In this document: positions 43,690 through 55,339 of the stretch, one piece after another
How positions within the stretch are numbered: position 1 is the stretch's first letter
How the letters are laid out: every line of letters starts with the position of its first letter
DNA from: Cyrtodaria siliqua
Lineage: Eukaryota; Mollusca; Bivalvia; Adapedonta; Hiatellidae
Reading direction: 5' to 3'
DNA: 64,000 bases
Assembly: GCA_037043455.1 (NCBI GenBank)
Contig: JAWPHD010001349.1
Location: 62,001-126,000, forward strand
Position numbers and translations under genes: made by a program
Notes under the pieces: generated by a model
What the model was told of the DNA's origin: nothing
Seen by the model: only the letters and a program-made list of their open reading frames with translations
The model's database searches: none

Positions 43690-44600
43690 AATCATTCCCT
43701 TTGTTCCCTTCTTTATACCGGTATATACCTTACCTTATCTTGTTTTAATCGCCTTACTTCCAGATACATTAAACAATGCATTGATGTATTATTACATGCA
43801 ATGATGTATTATTATTAAGAAGAGTTGACACATGTTCAGTCCATCCAAGACCCAAGCTCACTAAATGCAATACATTTTGTACCGATATACAAACAACGAC
43901 TAATAGATAATTATGTCCAAAACTGGTCAACCGACCTTGAAACGAATAGAGTGCTTACTCTTTACAAATCTGTTAAACACCATTTTGAATATGATAATTA
44001 CCTAGATATATTGCATACCAGGCGCGATCGCAGTGTGGTAACCAGATTACGCTTGTCATCTCATAGTTTAAGGATCGAGACAGGGAGGTATTCTCGTGAA
44101 AGGTTAGAAAGACATGAACGGATATGTCAAATATGTTACACTAATGATATAGAGGACGAGTTCCATTTTGCGTTAATATGTCCTATTTATAATACAATCA
44201 GAAGTAAATAATAAAACGATATTATAGCCATAGGCCTAGTATGTTTAAATTCATTGTTCTCCTTCAGTCAACAAACAAAAAAGATGTTATCAATTTTAGC
44301 AAATACATCTCAGAAGCTTTCTCTTTAAGACGTACCATGATAAATAACTTATAATCTCGTTCATCCTCACTATAATACAATTGTTCTATTGTACCGTATT
44401 AGATTTTGATTCCTATATATATATATTTATTTTTTTTCTCCATGATATATCTCCTTTTTTTCATATTAATTCATAAATTAATGAACCTGTACTAATCTTG
44501 TTATTGTGGTCAAATTATATTTGTAAAATGTATATTTATATGATGAAAAACTATGTAATAGTTTAAGTCAATAAAATTTCTTCTTCTTCTTCTTCATGTC
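43690..44600 (+). mobile_element. non-LTR retrotransposon 3' end
   Basis: C-terminal ORF2 segment (43825-44211) with TRLRLSSHSLRIETGRYSRE, then RICQICYTNDIEDEFHFALI and CPIYNTIR, the Cys/His motif found after the RT domain in several LINE groups. It is preceded, in other frames, by TSRYIKQCIDVLL. A 3' UTR of about 360 bp ends with AATAAAA and a (TTC)n tail at 44577-44598. RT itself is absent: a 5'-truncated copy, the usual outcome of target-primed integration. Confidence 0.78.
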
Positions 44601-44684
44601 ATGCGTGATTGCAAAGAAACCTTACATTACATGGATGAACAAATCATAGTTCACCATGCTCTCAGTACCTTCGGTACTTTGATT

Positions 44685-44990
44685 TTTCTTTCTCGCTCAT
44701 GTTTATGTGACCCCCATGGAAAATACAAAATGCAAACACTATCTTGCTAAATATGTGGTGCTTAGGTTTAACTCTTCTGAAATGTGAATGAAACCTCATA
44801 TCAACATGGGATTTTCTGTATCATCTGTCTTTCACACTGCAGATGTATGCTAAAGCAAAGAAAACCTATTTTTCAAATCAAAAATTGCCTAAAATTGAGA
44901 AAAAATAAAATTATTATCAGTTTTCCTTTTGTCTCTAGGTCCGTGAGCTTTCAAGGGAGATACTAGAGGTGTGAAACCCTCAGTGTTGCA
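44685..44990 (+). repeat. dispersed repeat, copy 2
   Basis: Inverse counterpart of 25850-26160, with shared 'gcagatgtatgctaaagcaa' and 'ttgtctctaggtccgtgagc'. Confidence 0.75.
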
Positions 44991-45014
44991 GAAGAAGACC
45001 GAATAACCTATGAT

Positions 45015-45185
45015 GTCGTCATACGCCAACGATATATAAGAATTACATCGTTAGTAACTTGGAATTTCAGCTGTATTTTGGCGAGTGTAAGAAAAGTTCT
45101 AAATGCGAGCCTCTGGCGAGTACTTATCACTTTTCGACACGAGCCAAAATACAACTGATATTCTAAGTTTGTAACTATGTAACTG
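45015..45185. repeat. imperfect hairpin
   Basis: 'ttggaatttcagctgtatttt' and 'ggcgagt' pair with downstream 'gccaaaatacaactgatattc'. The core contains 'tggcgagtacttatcac'. Confidence 0.55.
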
Positions 45186-48100
45186 TTTTATCGTGCAACT
45201 GTTTTAAATAACATTAATTTGCCTGAAAAACAAGGTTTACGTCTGCTGCCGTCAAAAATGTACAGTTTACGTCTGCTGCCGTGAAAGTAACTTTGGCAAA
45301 ACACTTTATCGGCGTTTAAGTATATTTAAGTATATTTAATCGATAATAAATGCATAATAAATGCAAAATACTTTCTTTTGATAATGTATTGTATTTCTAA
45401 ATTGATAAGCATAAAACATATTGTGTATATTTGTATTTTAAATGGCTGATTTCTGACGTATAATAGCATAATACAGCAGTTTGGCGGAAAATATTAGGTT
45501 AGTAGACAGTAACACTGGTAAAACGGCGACCGAAAGATCAGCTGGCTACCGAAAGATCAGCTCAAAGCAAAAAGGTACCCATCAACACTGGGGTATGTAT
45601 TTCTACTCGTTGGATACGTTATTCTCAACATATTTACAAACGAAATGGTTCTCCGTGTTGCGGAATGAACGATACACGAATGTGTGTAAATGTCTTTGCA
45701 TTATGTCAAATATTTTGTGAGATATGGCGAGTTAAAGGTGAATGTTTCCCAAAAAGATGTCAATTCTGAAGTTTATACCCTAAATACTCAAACAATATTC
45801 AATACTGAGGTAAAACAGGTATACAATTAAAACAATTTATATTTAATGTAAAACGTGTATAATTCTTACTGCAAGAATCCACGTATTAAAAAAGTTATGA
45901 CTATTTAAACTACACCGGTCGGTAAGAAAATGCGCCCGAATGGCACAGCTCCGAAAATTATTGGCGCCCCGAAAGATCAGCTCTGAAATCAACTTGAGAA
46001 AATCGCATTTTTGTGACCTGACGGGTGTTTTATTAGTATTTCATGAAATCACAAGAAATACTGGTTGCATTTAAATACATTGCATCAGACAATTTACTGA
46101 AATTGATATAACCTATTTCTTTAATCAAATAGTATTTATGCTAAAAACGACACGAATACAAAAAGTTCACGGTTATCGTCTCACGCGTTTGGGCAATGAG
46201 CAATTTTATAAGGTATCTTGTGACCAGTCATAAACCACTGAAATTACTTAAAAAATATTATTCAGTTATCGCCTGCTAATAAGGTCAATACGTAGATTTA
46301 TCGACCAGAACAATTCATTTGACCAAGAACGAAGTTCGAGGTCGATATGATTTTTTTTCTGTTTGATATATCTGCGTATCGACCGATATATCAAATAGGC
46401 AATAATTCTTTTATTATTAAAATTTTATTATTTCGTACTATAATATCCAACATACTTAATAGTTCATAAGCGCGGGAAACGTCTTAATTGTAGATTATTC
46501 AGAATGTATTGATGTGCGTTGTGAAATGTTATTAAAGGTGCCGTTTTTCTACTTCTACTTCATCATAAACGCATTTAATTTGATCAAATTTTAAATATTT
46601 CCAAAACTTGTACCATGAACTTGAGTAGATTTAGTGTAGGTCCGTGATTTTACGCATTAACTTTTTTATGATATGAAACAAGAATAGCTCCACTGCCAAG
46701 GATGGGAACACGCATTATTAACGAAAGAATGTGAAATTATTTGAAGTCTTCTACTTTGTGTTCAAAGCACGTGCATGCAAGAATAACACGATATCTCCGA
46801 AATGTGGATAAGATCAGTGATCACGAAAATTTCATGACGCTGTGTGCGGACGCGATCGGGCATGGCAATGCAACTTTAGAAGTGTCAAATATCGAAGCGT
46901 TTTGCAAGGGCCAGACGATTTCGAGATAACGAGTTTCAACTGTATTTTGAATGCAAATGCCGTTAGTTTCCGTGTGGAGGCCGTAAAAAGTCGCCCCGTA
47001 CTTCACGCATAGTGTAGTTATTATTTTTGGTCCTTTAGGTCATTTTGTATGTTCTTGTTAATTCTGAAAATAGAATACCGCTTAAGCCGATGCAAGGGGG
47101 CGTTGCCAGTGTTACAGTGTTGCAATTATCATTACTGTCAATGAACAGCTTCAGTTAAACCGATGCTGCTATTTTCCTACTTTGGATGTATTTTATGCTT
47201 CCAGGGGATCTACATTTCCAGAATATATTCACATACAAAGTTTTTTTGGACAAATATCTACTTTACCTACACCAAGTACGTTCTGACGTTATTTTTATTG
47301 CATACAAAAAATATATATTCTTATGCTATAATGTACTATTTGTATTCAATGTTAAACTATTTTCATTCTACAAAAGTATAAATGTCTGTTACCAATTGGC
47401 TGTATATTCGATAAAATTATCGAACATAAATATTAAATAATTTTGTTACATATGTAATGTCGAAAAATGTTTGCACAATATCACCCTTGGAGACGAGCCA
47501 GTTAATCGAATAATCGAAACGCCATGTAGGGCTAGAAATAGAAATATTATCCAGTCAGAAAGCTGGTAACATTCGAGTTGTGAAATTATTGCGGACAAAC
47601 ATTTTAACATAATGACGAGTCCAAATATGCATACAATACGGTTGCGCAAAATTTATTCACACAGTCGTCAACATATTGTTTATGGAATGCAAGCAGCCAA
47701 TTATGTTCAAACATTTCAAATCTACATACCAAATACATTTCAATGGACATAAACAGTAGGTTTACAATACAAATGCTATTGTTGTGCACATAAGTATGCG
47801 TTTATTGTGCATAACTATTTTATTCATGCATACAAATAATAAGATATACATATGAAATAGTTTATCGAATTTTTCGGTTTCAGAACGTACTTGGTGTAGG
47901 TAAAGTAGATATTTGTCCAAATAACTTTGTATATGAATATATTCTGGAAATGTAGATCCCCTGGAAGCATAAAATACATCCAAAGTAGGAAAATAGCAGC
48001 ATCGGTTTAATTGAAGCTGTTAATTGACAGTAATGATATTTGCAACACTGTAACACTGGCAACGCCCCCTTGCATCGGCTTAAGCGGTATTCTATTTTCA

Positions 48101-48389
48101 GAATTAACAAGAACATACAAAACAAGAGGCCCAAGAGGGCCTGTGGACGCTCTACTGGCTAACATGGCTCTTATAACATCAATGAAGTGAGTGACTGCCA
48201 TTTACGTTTTTTGAAAGTTTCGGGCAAAAAACAGCTTTTTAACTAAATCAAGGGCCATAACTAAAGAATCTGGTAAAGTTTGGTAAAGATCAGATGAAAA
48301 ATGAAGGCCCTATCGTATTAACGAGGTAAAATAAAGCATGTTTAATTAAATCAAGAACTCTGTTACTGGTCCGACTGGTCGAACATAGA

Positions 48390-48530
48390 GCTAAAAAAAA
48401 AAGTAAAAAAAAAAAAAAAAAAAGTAAAAAAAAAAAATATTTAAAAAAAAAAAAGAAGAATCAAAACAAAAAAAAATCAATAGAAAAAAAAAAAATAGAA
48501 TTAAAAACATAAATTAAAAATAAATAAATC
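48390..48530 (+). repeat. A-rich tract
   Basis: Nearly pure poly-A with scattered T and G inside the 2.3-kb element. Confidence 0.85.
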
Positions 48531-50109
48531 CCTATACATGTCTATGTCAAACATGTGACCCTTGGGGCGGGGTCAAATATGACCCGAGGGTCACCATATG
48601 AACAAACTTGGAAAGGACCATAAGCTTATAGCAAATGCAAAATATTAAACCTCTGGCTCTTGCAGTTCCAGAGAAGATTTTTTTCAGTTTTTCCCTATAC
48701 AAGCATTTATGTAAAACTGTGACCCCGGGGCGGGGCCAGATGTGACCCCAGGGTCCCCATTTGAAAAAAATTGGTAAAGGACCATAAGCTTACAGCAACA
48801 GCAAAATATTAAACCTCTGGCTCTTGCAGTTTCAGAGAAGAAGATTTTTTCAGTTTTTCCCTATACAAGCATTTATGTAAAACTGTGACCCCGGGGCGGG
48901 CCAGATATGACCCCAGGGTCCCCATTTGAACAAAACTGGTAAAGGACCATAAGCTTACAGCAACAGCAAAATATTAAACCAGATTCAGAGAAGAAGATTT
49001 TTTAAGTTTTTCCCTATACATGTCTATGTAAAACATGTGACCCTTGGGGCGGGGCCAAATGTGACCCCAGGGTCACCATTTGAACAAACTTGGTAAAGGA
49101 CCATAAGCTTATAATAAATGTAAAATGTCAAACCTCTGGCTCTTGTAGTTTCCGAGAAGAAGATTTAAAAAAAAAAAATCCTATATAAGTCTATGTAAAA
49201 CTGTGACTCACGGGGCGGGGACAAATTTGACCCCAGGGTCACCATTTGAACAAACTTAGTAGAGGACCATAAGCTGATGCTACAAGTAATACATGAGAGC
49301 TCTGTGCCATGTGGTTCCAGAGAAGAAGATCTATTTCAGATTTTCCCTATACAAGCCTATGTAAAACTGTGACCCCCGGGGTGGGGCCAAATGTGACCCC
49401 TGGGTCACCATTTGAATAAACTTGGTAGAGGACCACAAGCTTATAGCAAATGCAAAATATTAAACCTCTGGCTCTTGCAGTTTCAGAGAAGAAGATTTTT
49501 TAAGTTTTTCCCTATACATGTCTATATAAAACATGTGACCCTTGGGGCGGGGCCAAATGTGACTCTAGGGTCACCATTTGAACAAACTTGGTAAAGGACC
49601 ATAAGCTTATAGTAAATGCAAAATATCAAACCTCTGGCTGTTGTAGTTTCCGAGAAGAAGATTTTTTAAAAAAAAATCCTATATAAGTCTATGTAAATCT
49701 GTGACCCCCGGGGCGGGGACAAATTTGACTCCAGGGTCACCATTTGAACAAACTTAGTAGAGGACCATAAGCTGATTCTACATGTAATACAAGAGCGCTC
49801 TGTGCCTTGTGGTTTCAGAGTAGAATATTTTTTAAAGTTTTTTCCTATATGTCTATGAAAAACATGCAAAACCTCAATATACAAACTTTGGACCCCCGGG
49901 GCACGGTCATTTTTGACCCCGGGGACTTTATTTGAACAAACTTGACAGTCTAGGCGTTGGCGATCATTTTAAAAGAAAAACTGTTGAAATCTGTCCAGCG
50001 GTTCTGGAGAAGAAGATTTTTTAAGGTTTCGACCATATATGGTAATGGCAGCCATGTTGGATGTAGCGCTGACCTAATTTTAACAAATCTACAAAGCTTT
50101 CATCTAAGG

Positions 50110-50304
50110 CACAGGCGCCCGGCACAGAGCTAGGATAGTAAAAGATGGATTTGAGTGGTTAAAATATTAATTAATTGAGTTCTGGAGAATATAATATATA
50201 TACATATATATAACCATTTTTTGGGGGTCCAGAACTCAATTAATTAATATTTTAACCACTCAAATCCATCTTTTACTATCCTAGCTCTGTGCAGGGCGCC
50301 TGTG
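50110..50304. mobile_element. 195-bp hAT-like MITE nested in the 2.3-kb element
   Basis: Inverted arms of about 78 bp beginning CACAGGCGCC and running through 'ggatagtaaaagatggattt' and 'taattaattgagttctgga'. It is flanked by the direct repeat ATCTAAG (50102-50108 and 50305-50311), 7 of 8 bases if an 8-bp duplication is assumed. The duplication length fits the hAT group (inference). Confidence 0.85.
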
Positions 50305-52074
50305 ATCTAAGACTCATCCACGTGAAGTTTGGTCAAAATTAGCTAAGCGGTTTCTGAGGAGAAGTCGTTTGAAGAAAAGTTAACAGACGACGGACGGACG
50401 ACGGACGACGGAAGACGGACAACACACCATCCCATAAGCTCTGCTGGCCCTTGGCCAGTAGAGCTAATGACACCAAAGGACCAAAAATAATAACTACACT
50501 ATGCGTGAAGTACGGGGCGACTTTTTACGGCCTCCACACGGAAACTAACGGCATTTGCATTCAAAATACAGTTGAAACTCGTTATCTCGAAATCGTCTGG
50601 CCCTTGCAAAACGCTTCGATATTTGACACTTCTAAGTTGCATTGCCATGCCCGATGCACGCCCGCATGCAGCGTCATGAAATTTTCGTGATCACTGATCT
50701 TATCCACATTTCGGAGATATCTTGTTATTCTTGCATGCACGTGCTTTGAACACAAAGTAGAAGACTTCAAATAATTTCACATTCTTTCGTTAATAATGCG
50801 TGTTCCCATCCTTGGCAGTGGAGCTATTCTTGTTTCATATCATAAAATAGTTAATGCGTAAAATCACAGACCTACACTAAATCTATTCAAGTTCATGGTA
50901 CAAGTTTTGGAAATATTTAAAATTTGATCAAATGAAATGCATTTATGATGAATTAGAAGTAGAAAAACGGCACCTTTAATAACATTCCACAACGCACATC
51001 AATACATTCTGAATAATCTACAATTAAGACGTTTCCCGCGCTTATGAACTATTAAGTATGTGTGATATTATAGTACGAAATAATATAATTTTAATAATAA
51101 AAGAATTATTGCCTATTTGATATATCGGTCGATACGCAGATATATCAAACAGAAAACAAATCATATCGACCTCGAACTTCGTTCTTGGTCAAATGAATTG
51201 TTCTGGTCGATAAATCTACGTATTGACCTTATTAGCAGGCGATAATTGAATAATATTTTTTAAGTAATTTCACTGGTTTACGACTGGTCACAAGATTCCT
51301 TATAAATTTGCTCATTGCCCAAACGCGTGAGACGATAAAGAAATAGGTTTTATCAATTTCAGTAAACTGTCTGATGCAATGTATTTAAATGCAACCAGTA
51401 TTTCTTGTGATTTCATGACATACTAATAAAACACCCGTCTGGTCACAAACATGCGATTTTCTCAACTTGATTTCAGGGCTGATCTTTCGGGGCGCCAATA
51501 ATTTTCGGAGCTGTGCCATTCGGGCGCATTTTCTTACCGACCGGTGTAGTTTAAATAGTCATAACTTTTTTTAATACGTGGATTCTTGCAGTAAGAATTA
51601 TACACGTTTTACATTAAATATAAATTGTTTTAATCGTATACCTGTTTTACCTCAGTATTGAATATTGTATGAGTATTTAGGGTATAAACTTCAGAATTGA
51701 CCTCTTTTTGGGAAACATTCACCTTTAACTCGCCATATATCACAAAATATTTGACATAATGCAAAGACATTTACACACATTCGTGTATCGTTCATTCCGC
51801 CACACGGAGAACCATTTCGTTTGTAAATATGTTGAGAATGACGTATCCAACGAGTAGAAATACATACCCCAGTGTTGATGGGTACCTTTTTGCTTTGAGC
51901 TGATCTTTCGGTAGCCAACTGATCTTTCGGTCGCCGGTTTACCAGTGTGGTATTTGTATAGTAGAAACATTAATTGCATGATAAAAAAGGCAGCTGCATT
52001 ATTACATGTACGGTGTGTGTTTTATTTGGGGTTATGTAATAAATAGATGATATTTGCTTGTTTTGAGCGAATAT

Positions 52075-52165
52075 AGGAAGTGAGAAAATCTTTTGAGTTT
52101 TCTCACTTCGAGATGAAAATAAATCCTATATTCACGACAAACCAACACATATTCTATTTATGATA
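52075..52165. repeat. hairpin plus dispersed repeat end
   Basis: 'gaagtgagaaaat' pairs with 'ttttctcacttc'. The sequence after it matches 26640-26700. Confidence 0.7.
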
Positions 52166-52209
52166 TACTCGCAACTTGGAAATTAATACAGGAAAAATAT
52201 AATGCGCCA

Positions 52210-52412
52210 AAACAATGACGTCACTAACGTCAACAACGTAAACCATGTCAACAGTTGCATGACGTCATTTTGAGTGAAAATATATTAATTTATTACATTT
52301 CTGTGGGTGAAAGATTGGGATTTCTTAGTGAAAGAATATTCATAATCGCTAAATATTAATAACTAACTGCGACGTTGAGTTATGACGTCAATAACGTGTT
52401 GGTGACGTCGAC
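52210..52412. other. cluster of CRE-type TGACGTCA palindromes
   Basis: Perfect TGACGTCA at 52216, 52260 and 52383, and TGACGTCG at 52403, with further 'aacgtca' half-sites. No adjacent gene is recognised. Confidence 0.4.
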
Positions 52413-52485
52413 GCAATCCGCCGATAACGCCAAATAAAGCGAATAATTCTGGTTAAAATCATACATAATCTGATTAAAAATGTAA

Positions 52486-52660
52486 TAAATAGATTATTTA
52501 ACTTTTGTGATCGATTATATGGAAATCCTTCACTCGATGGTAGGCGTGTGTTGTTTTGTTCACTCACTCGCTCACACTCGTTTGTGAAAAGAACCACACG
52601 TCTAGCATCTCGTGACGGATTTCCCTATAATCGATCCCAGCAGTTAAATAATCTCTATAT
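52486..52660. mobile_element. hairpin MITE-like element
   Basis: 'agattatttaact' through 'gatcgattat' and 'ggaaatcc' pairs with 'ggatttcc', 'ataatcgatc' and 'agttaaataatct'. The loop carries 'cactcactcgctcacactcg'. Confidence 0.75.
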
Positions 52661-52669
52661 ATTATATTA

Positions 52670-54430
52670 TCACATGTGAAATATAAGAAATGAATATATA
52701 AGGTTTTATTTTAATCATACAATATATGAATATAGGTACTACCTATGACTCGGGCAAACACTCTATCATCTCGGTAGAACTTGTACATTCTCGTATAATA
52801 ATATAAGTTTATTTCGGTTAAAGATCACACACATTACACATACAATTTCAAAGACAAGTACAGTCAAAATTTAAATTAATGTCATGTTTTAAGATAATGT
52901 ATTTTACAATATTTAAAATTTTAATTTATGTTTTAAGAGCACACTTTTGCTTATTTTTTTTTTTTTAAATACGTACATGTTTATAGTAAAAAAGTCATGT
53001 TCTTTAAACCATGGATGGATGGTTGGATGGCCTATGAAAGGCTAAGGTTTATTTCCAATGGAATCCATGTTTTTGCGAAGTGTTAAACTTCTGTAGTTTG
53101 TAACACAAGCATTATTTAGCTAGCTCAAACCAAATTTGATAATGCTACAGTGCCTCCGGGTCCATAGAATCATCGGTAGTAAAGAATCATTCTCTGTTTA
53201 AATTCAATTTTCTAAGCTGATGGATTTTATATTATTTTAAAATGTGTCTGCCTTGAGGTTATATCATATAAGCATACACTTATGCAGTGAAATTAGTTGG
53301 TGCAATGTATCACTTCACTAAGCGTAACACCTTTCATAAAAAACAACAATTCTTTACTGACACACAGACCTAATAACAAATAGAGTGGACACTACAAAAA
53401 TTATCTAAATTTCACGTGGCACAGTGCGAACATTTCACAAATTATTTCCCAACTTTAAACACACATATTATGAAGAGTTTTATAGATACAAGTTTCATTC
53501 ATGCCAAATACCATCACAAATTTAATTTTCTTTCCAATGATAGTATTTTTCTTTCTCTTACATTCAGAGCAAAAAAAGGAGTTTGACGGAAACTTTGACT
53601 ATGTCAAAACCTTGATTTTTAAGAGAAAAGCAAAAAATGATGACATTTTTAACTTTAAACATCTTATTATACAATTTCTTAATTTCAAAATAAACATAAA
53701 TTATTATAATACTATTTTGCTATTCACTATGAATCGTTTGAATGTATTCTCATCAAAATCAGTGAATAATTGAGAGAGGAGATAGAAGGAAAAGTTAAGG
53801 TGCCACGTGATATTTTGGTTACTTCATTGGTTAAGATAGGAAGTTTCCTATTAATATGTCTGTGACTGACAGAATGAAGTGTGTGATTATTTTATCTTTT
53901 TAAAAGAGTAATCACCAAATAAGTTCGGCACTTCTAGGGATACAACGAAATGATGTTAATATTGGTGCAAAATAACCTATTAGAGTACAGTTAGAGGACA
54001 ATAAATTCAGAAATTTTGTCATCCTGTTAAAAGTGTAAATTTAAATCAGAAACTAAATAGATATTTTCCTTTCATTTTAAATTTAGACGTTTTATCTCCC
54101 TCTACTACGCTTAATATTAGTCTACATATTATTTTCTGTGATATTTAAGACATGTATTTTATATGACATATATTCACAAAAAAATAAATAAATAAATAAA
54201 AAATCCTATTGGTAAATTTAAAAAAAAGAAAAAGCACCGAAATGTGTTTTGGTATTATATATTTGTTATATTTTTAATAAATAAAGAAAGCAAAACGAAA
54301 AAAAGACAGAAAGACAGACAGATAAAAACAAGATATTACAGTGATTCTGGAGTTCTGGTTCATAACCTATTTCTCTGGAAAAAAGCAAAAAAAAGCACAT
54401 TACATACATTAACAAAAAACCTCAAACTCG
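52670..54430. other. AT-rich stretch, nothing recognised
   Basis: No domain, RNA or element found; ORFs such as the 90-codon one at 53501 have Phe/Ile/Asn-rich, random-looking products. Confidence 0.4.
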
Positions 54431-54689
54431 TTCTTGAAATATTTCAAAAGTAAACAACAGGTTAGAAGCAATTTTGGTCTTCTCAAAGGACCTAATAATT
54501 CTATGACTTCACTAAGGATCCTGACTAAACTGAGAACGAAACGTCCAATGGCCCGGTTACGAAACGTCCAATTGCCAGAGTACGTTTTCGCAGTCCAACT
54601 TTACAAAGCGCTTTATAATGACGTTATACTAATGAGCGTAAAAATAGATTTAAAATATTGTGGTTATTACATAACATATGTGGTGTTAA

Positions 54690-55300
54690 AAAAAGTGTGG
54701 TGGTTACATAACTTCCTCCATAGCTTCAATCATAAATAACAGCATACAAACTGGAGTGTTCCCTGATATTTTTAAGGAGGCATGTGTGATTCCTATACAC
54801 GAAAATGGAAATAAAGAGTACCCAGGTAATTATCGTCCAATTTCAATCTTACCAACAATTTCAAAAATATTTGAGCGTCATATAGCCACTCAAATGCTTT
54901 TCTATTTCAAGACGTATACTTTTATTCACGAAACCCAGTCAGGTTTCAGACCATACTGCTCTTACACGGTTAATATAAGCATAGACTCAGGTAAATTAAT
55001 AGGAGCTGTATTTCTTGATCTTGTAGACCATATAATATTGATACACAAATTGAAACTTTACCATTTTTCAGACAATACCATTAAATTATTTGATTCATAT
55101 CTTTCGAACAGTTAATAAAGGTAAAACTTTAAAATCCGAGATGCTTAAATTTACTTCAGGTGTTCTTCAGGGATCAATACTAGGTTCATTGCTATTTCTA
55201 TTGTACATTAATGACATTGCATTCGCATCCACCTCTGGAAATACAGATAGACCATGGGCTACTCAACTTTTCGGTACCAACTCAGCTGATATATCTTAGT
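54690..55300 (+). pseudogene. non-LTR reverse transcriptase fragment
   Basis: Reads IINNSIQTGVFPDIFKEACV, then NYRPISILPTISKIFERHI, SGFRPYCSYT and GAVFLDL. After a frame change come TSGVLQGSILGSLLFLLYIN and DIAFAS. These are RT motifs 0-B of the jockey/CR1-like groups. The Asp-rich part of motif A (usually DLSKAFD) is deleted, and the catalytic YxDD block is missing, replaced by unrelated sequence. Dead fragment. Confidence 0.85.
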
Positions 55301-55339
55301 AAAAAATAAATAGCCAAGATAGTTTTTCTGCAACGGTAG

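Larger units (their letters stand above)
48116..50463 (+). mobile_element. 2.3-kb tandem-repeat element inserted in the right arm
   Basis: Starts AACAAGAGGCCCAAGAGGGC and ends GCCAGTAGAGCT, preceded by a terminal hairpin (CTCTGCTGGCC/GGCCAGTAGAG). The interior has about nine ~165-bp units (48530-49950) with 'ctatacatgtctatgtaaaa', 'gtgacccttggggcggggcc' and 'aaaggaccataagcttatag'. The left arm of the surrounding inverted repeat gives the empty site: 'catacaa|aatgacc'. No target duplication and no protein. Confidence 0.8.
45510..51950. mobile_element. very large inverted-repeat structure, arms ~1.8 kb
   Basis: The left arm (about 45510-47290) and right arm (about 47880-51950, after removing the insertion 48116-50463) are inverted copies. 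The outermost shared sequence is ACACTGGTAAA; shared blocks include 'cgaccgaaagatcagct', 'tgatatatcggtcgata'-type palindromes and 'ccaagtacgttctga'. The loop is about 590 bp. Each arm encodes the same short ORF in mirror image (45481-45720 plus, 51740-51979 minus), with no recognised domain. Identity by eye is about 90-95%. Possibly a non-autonomous DNA transposon with giant terminal repeats, or a hairpin duplication. Confidence 0.85.
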
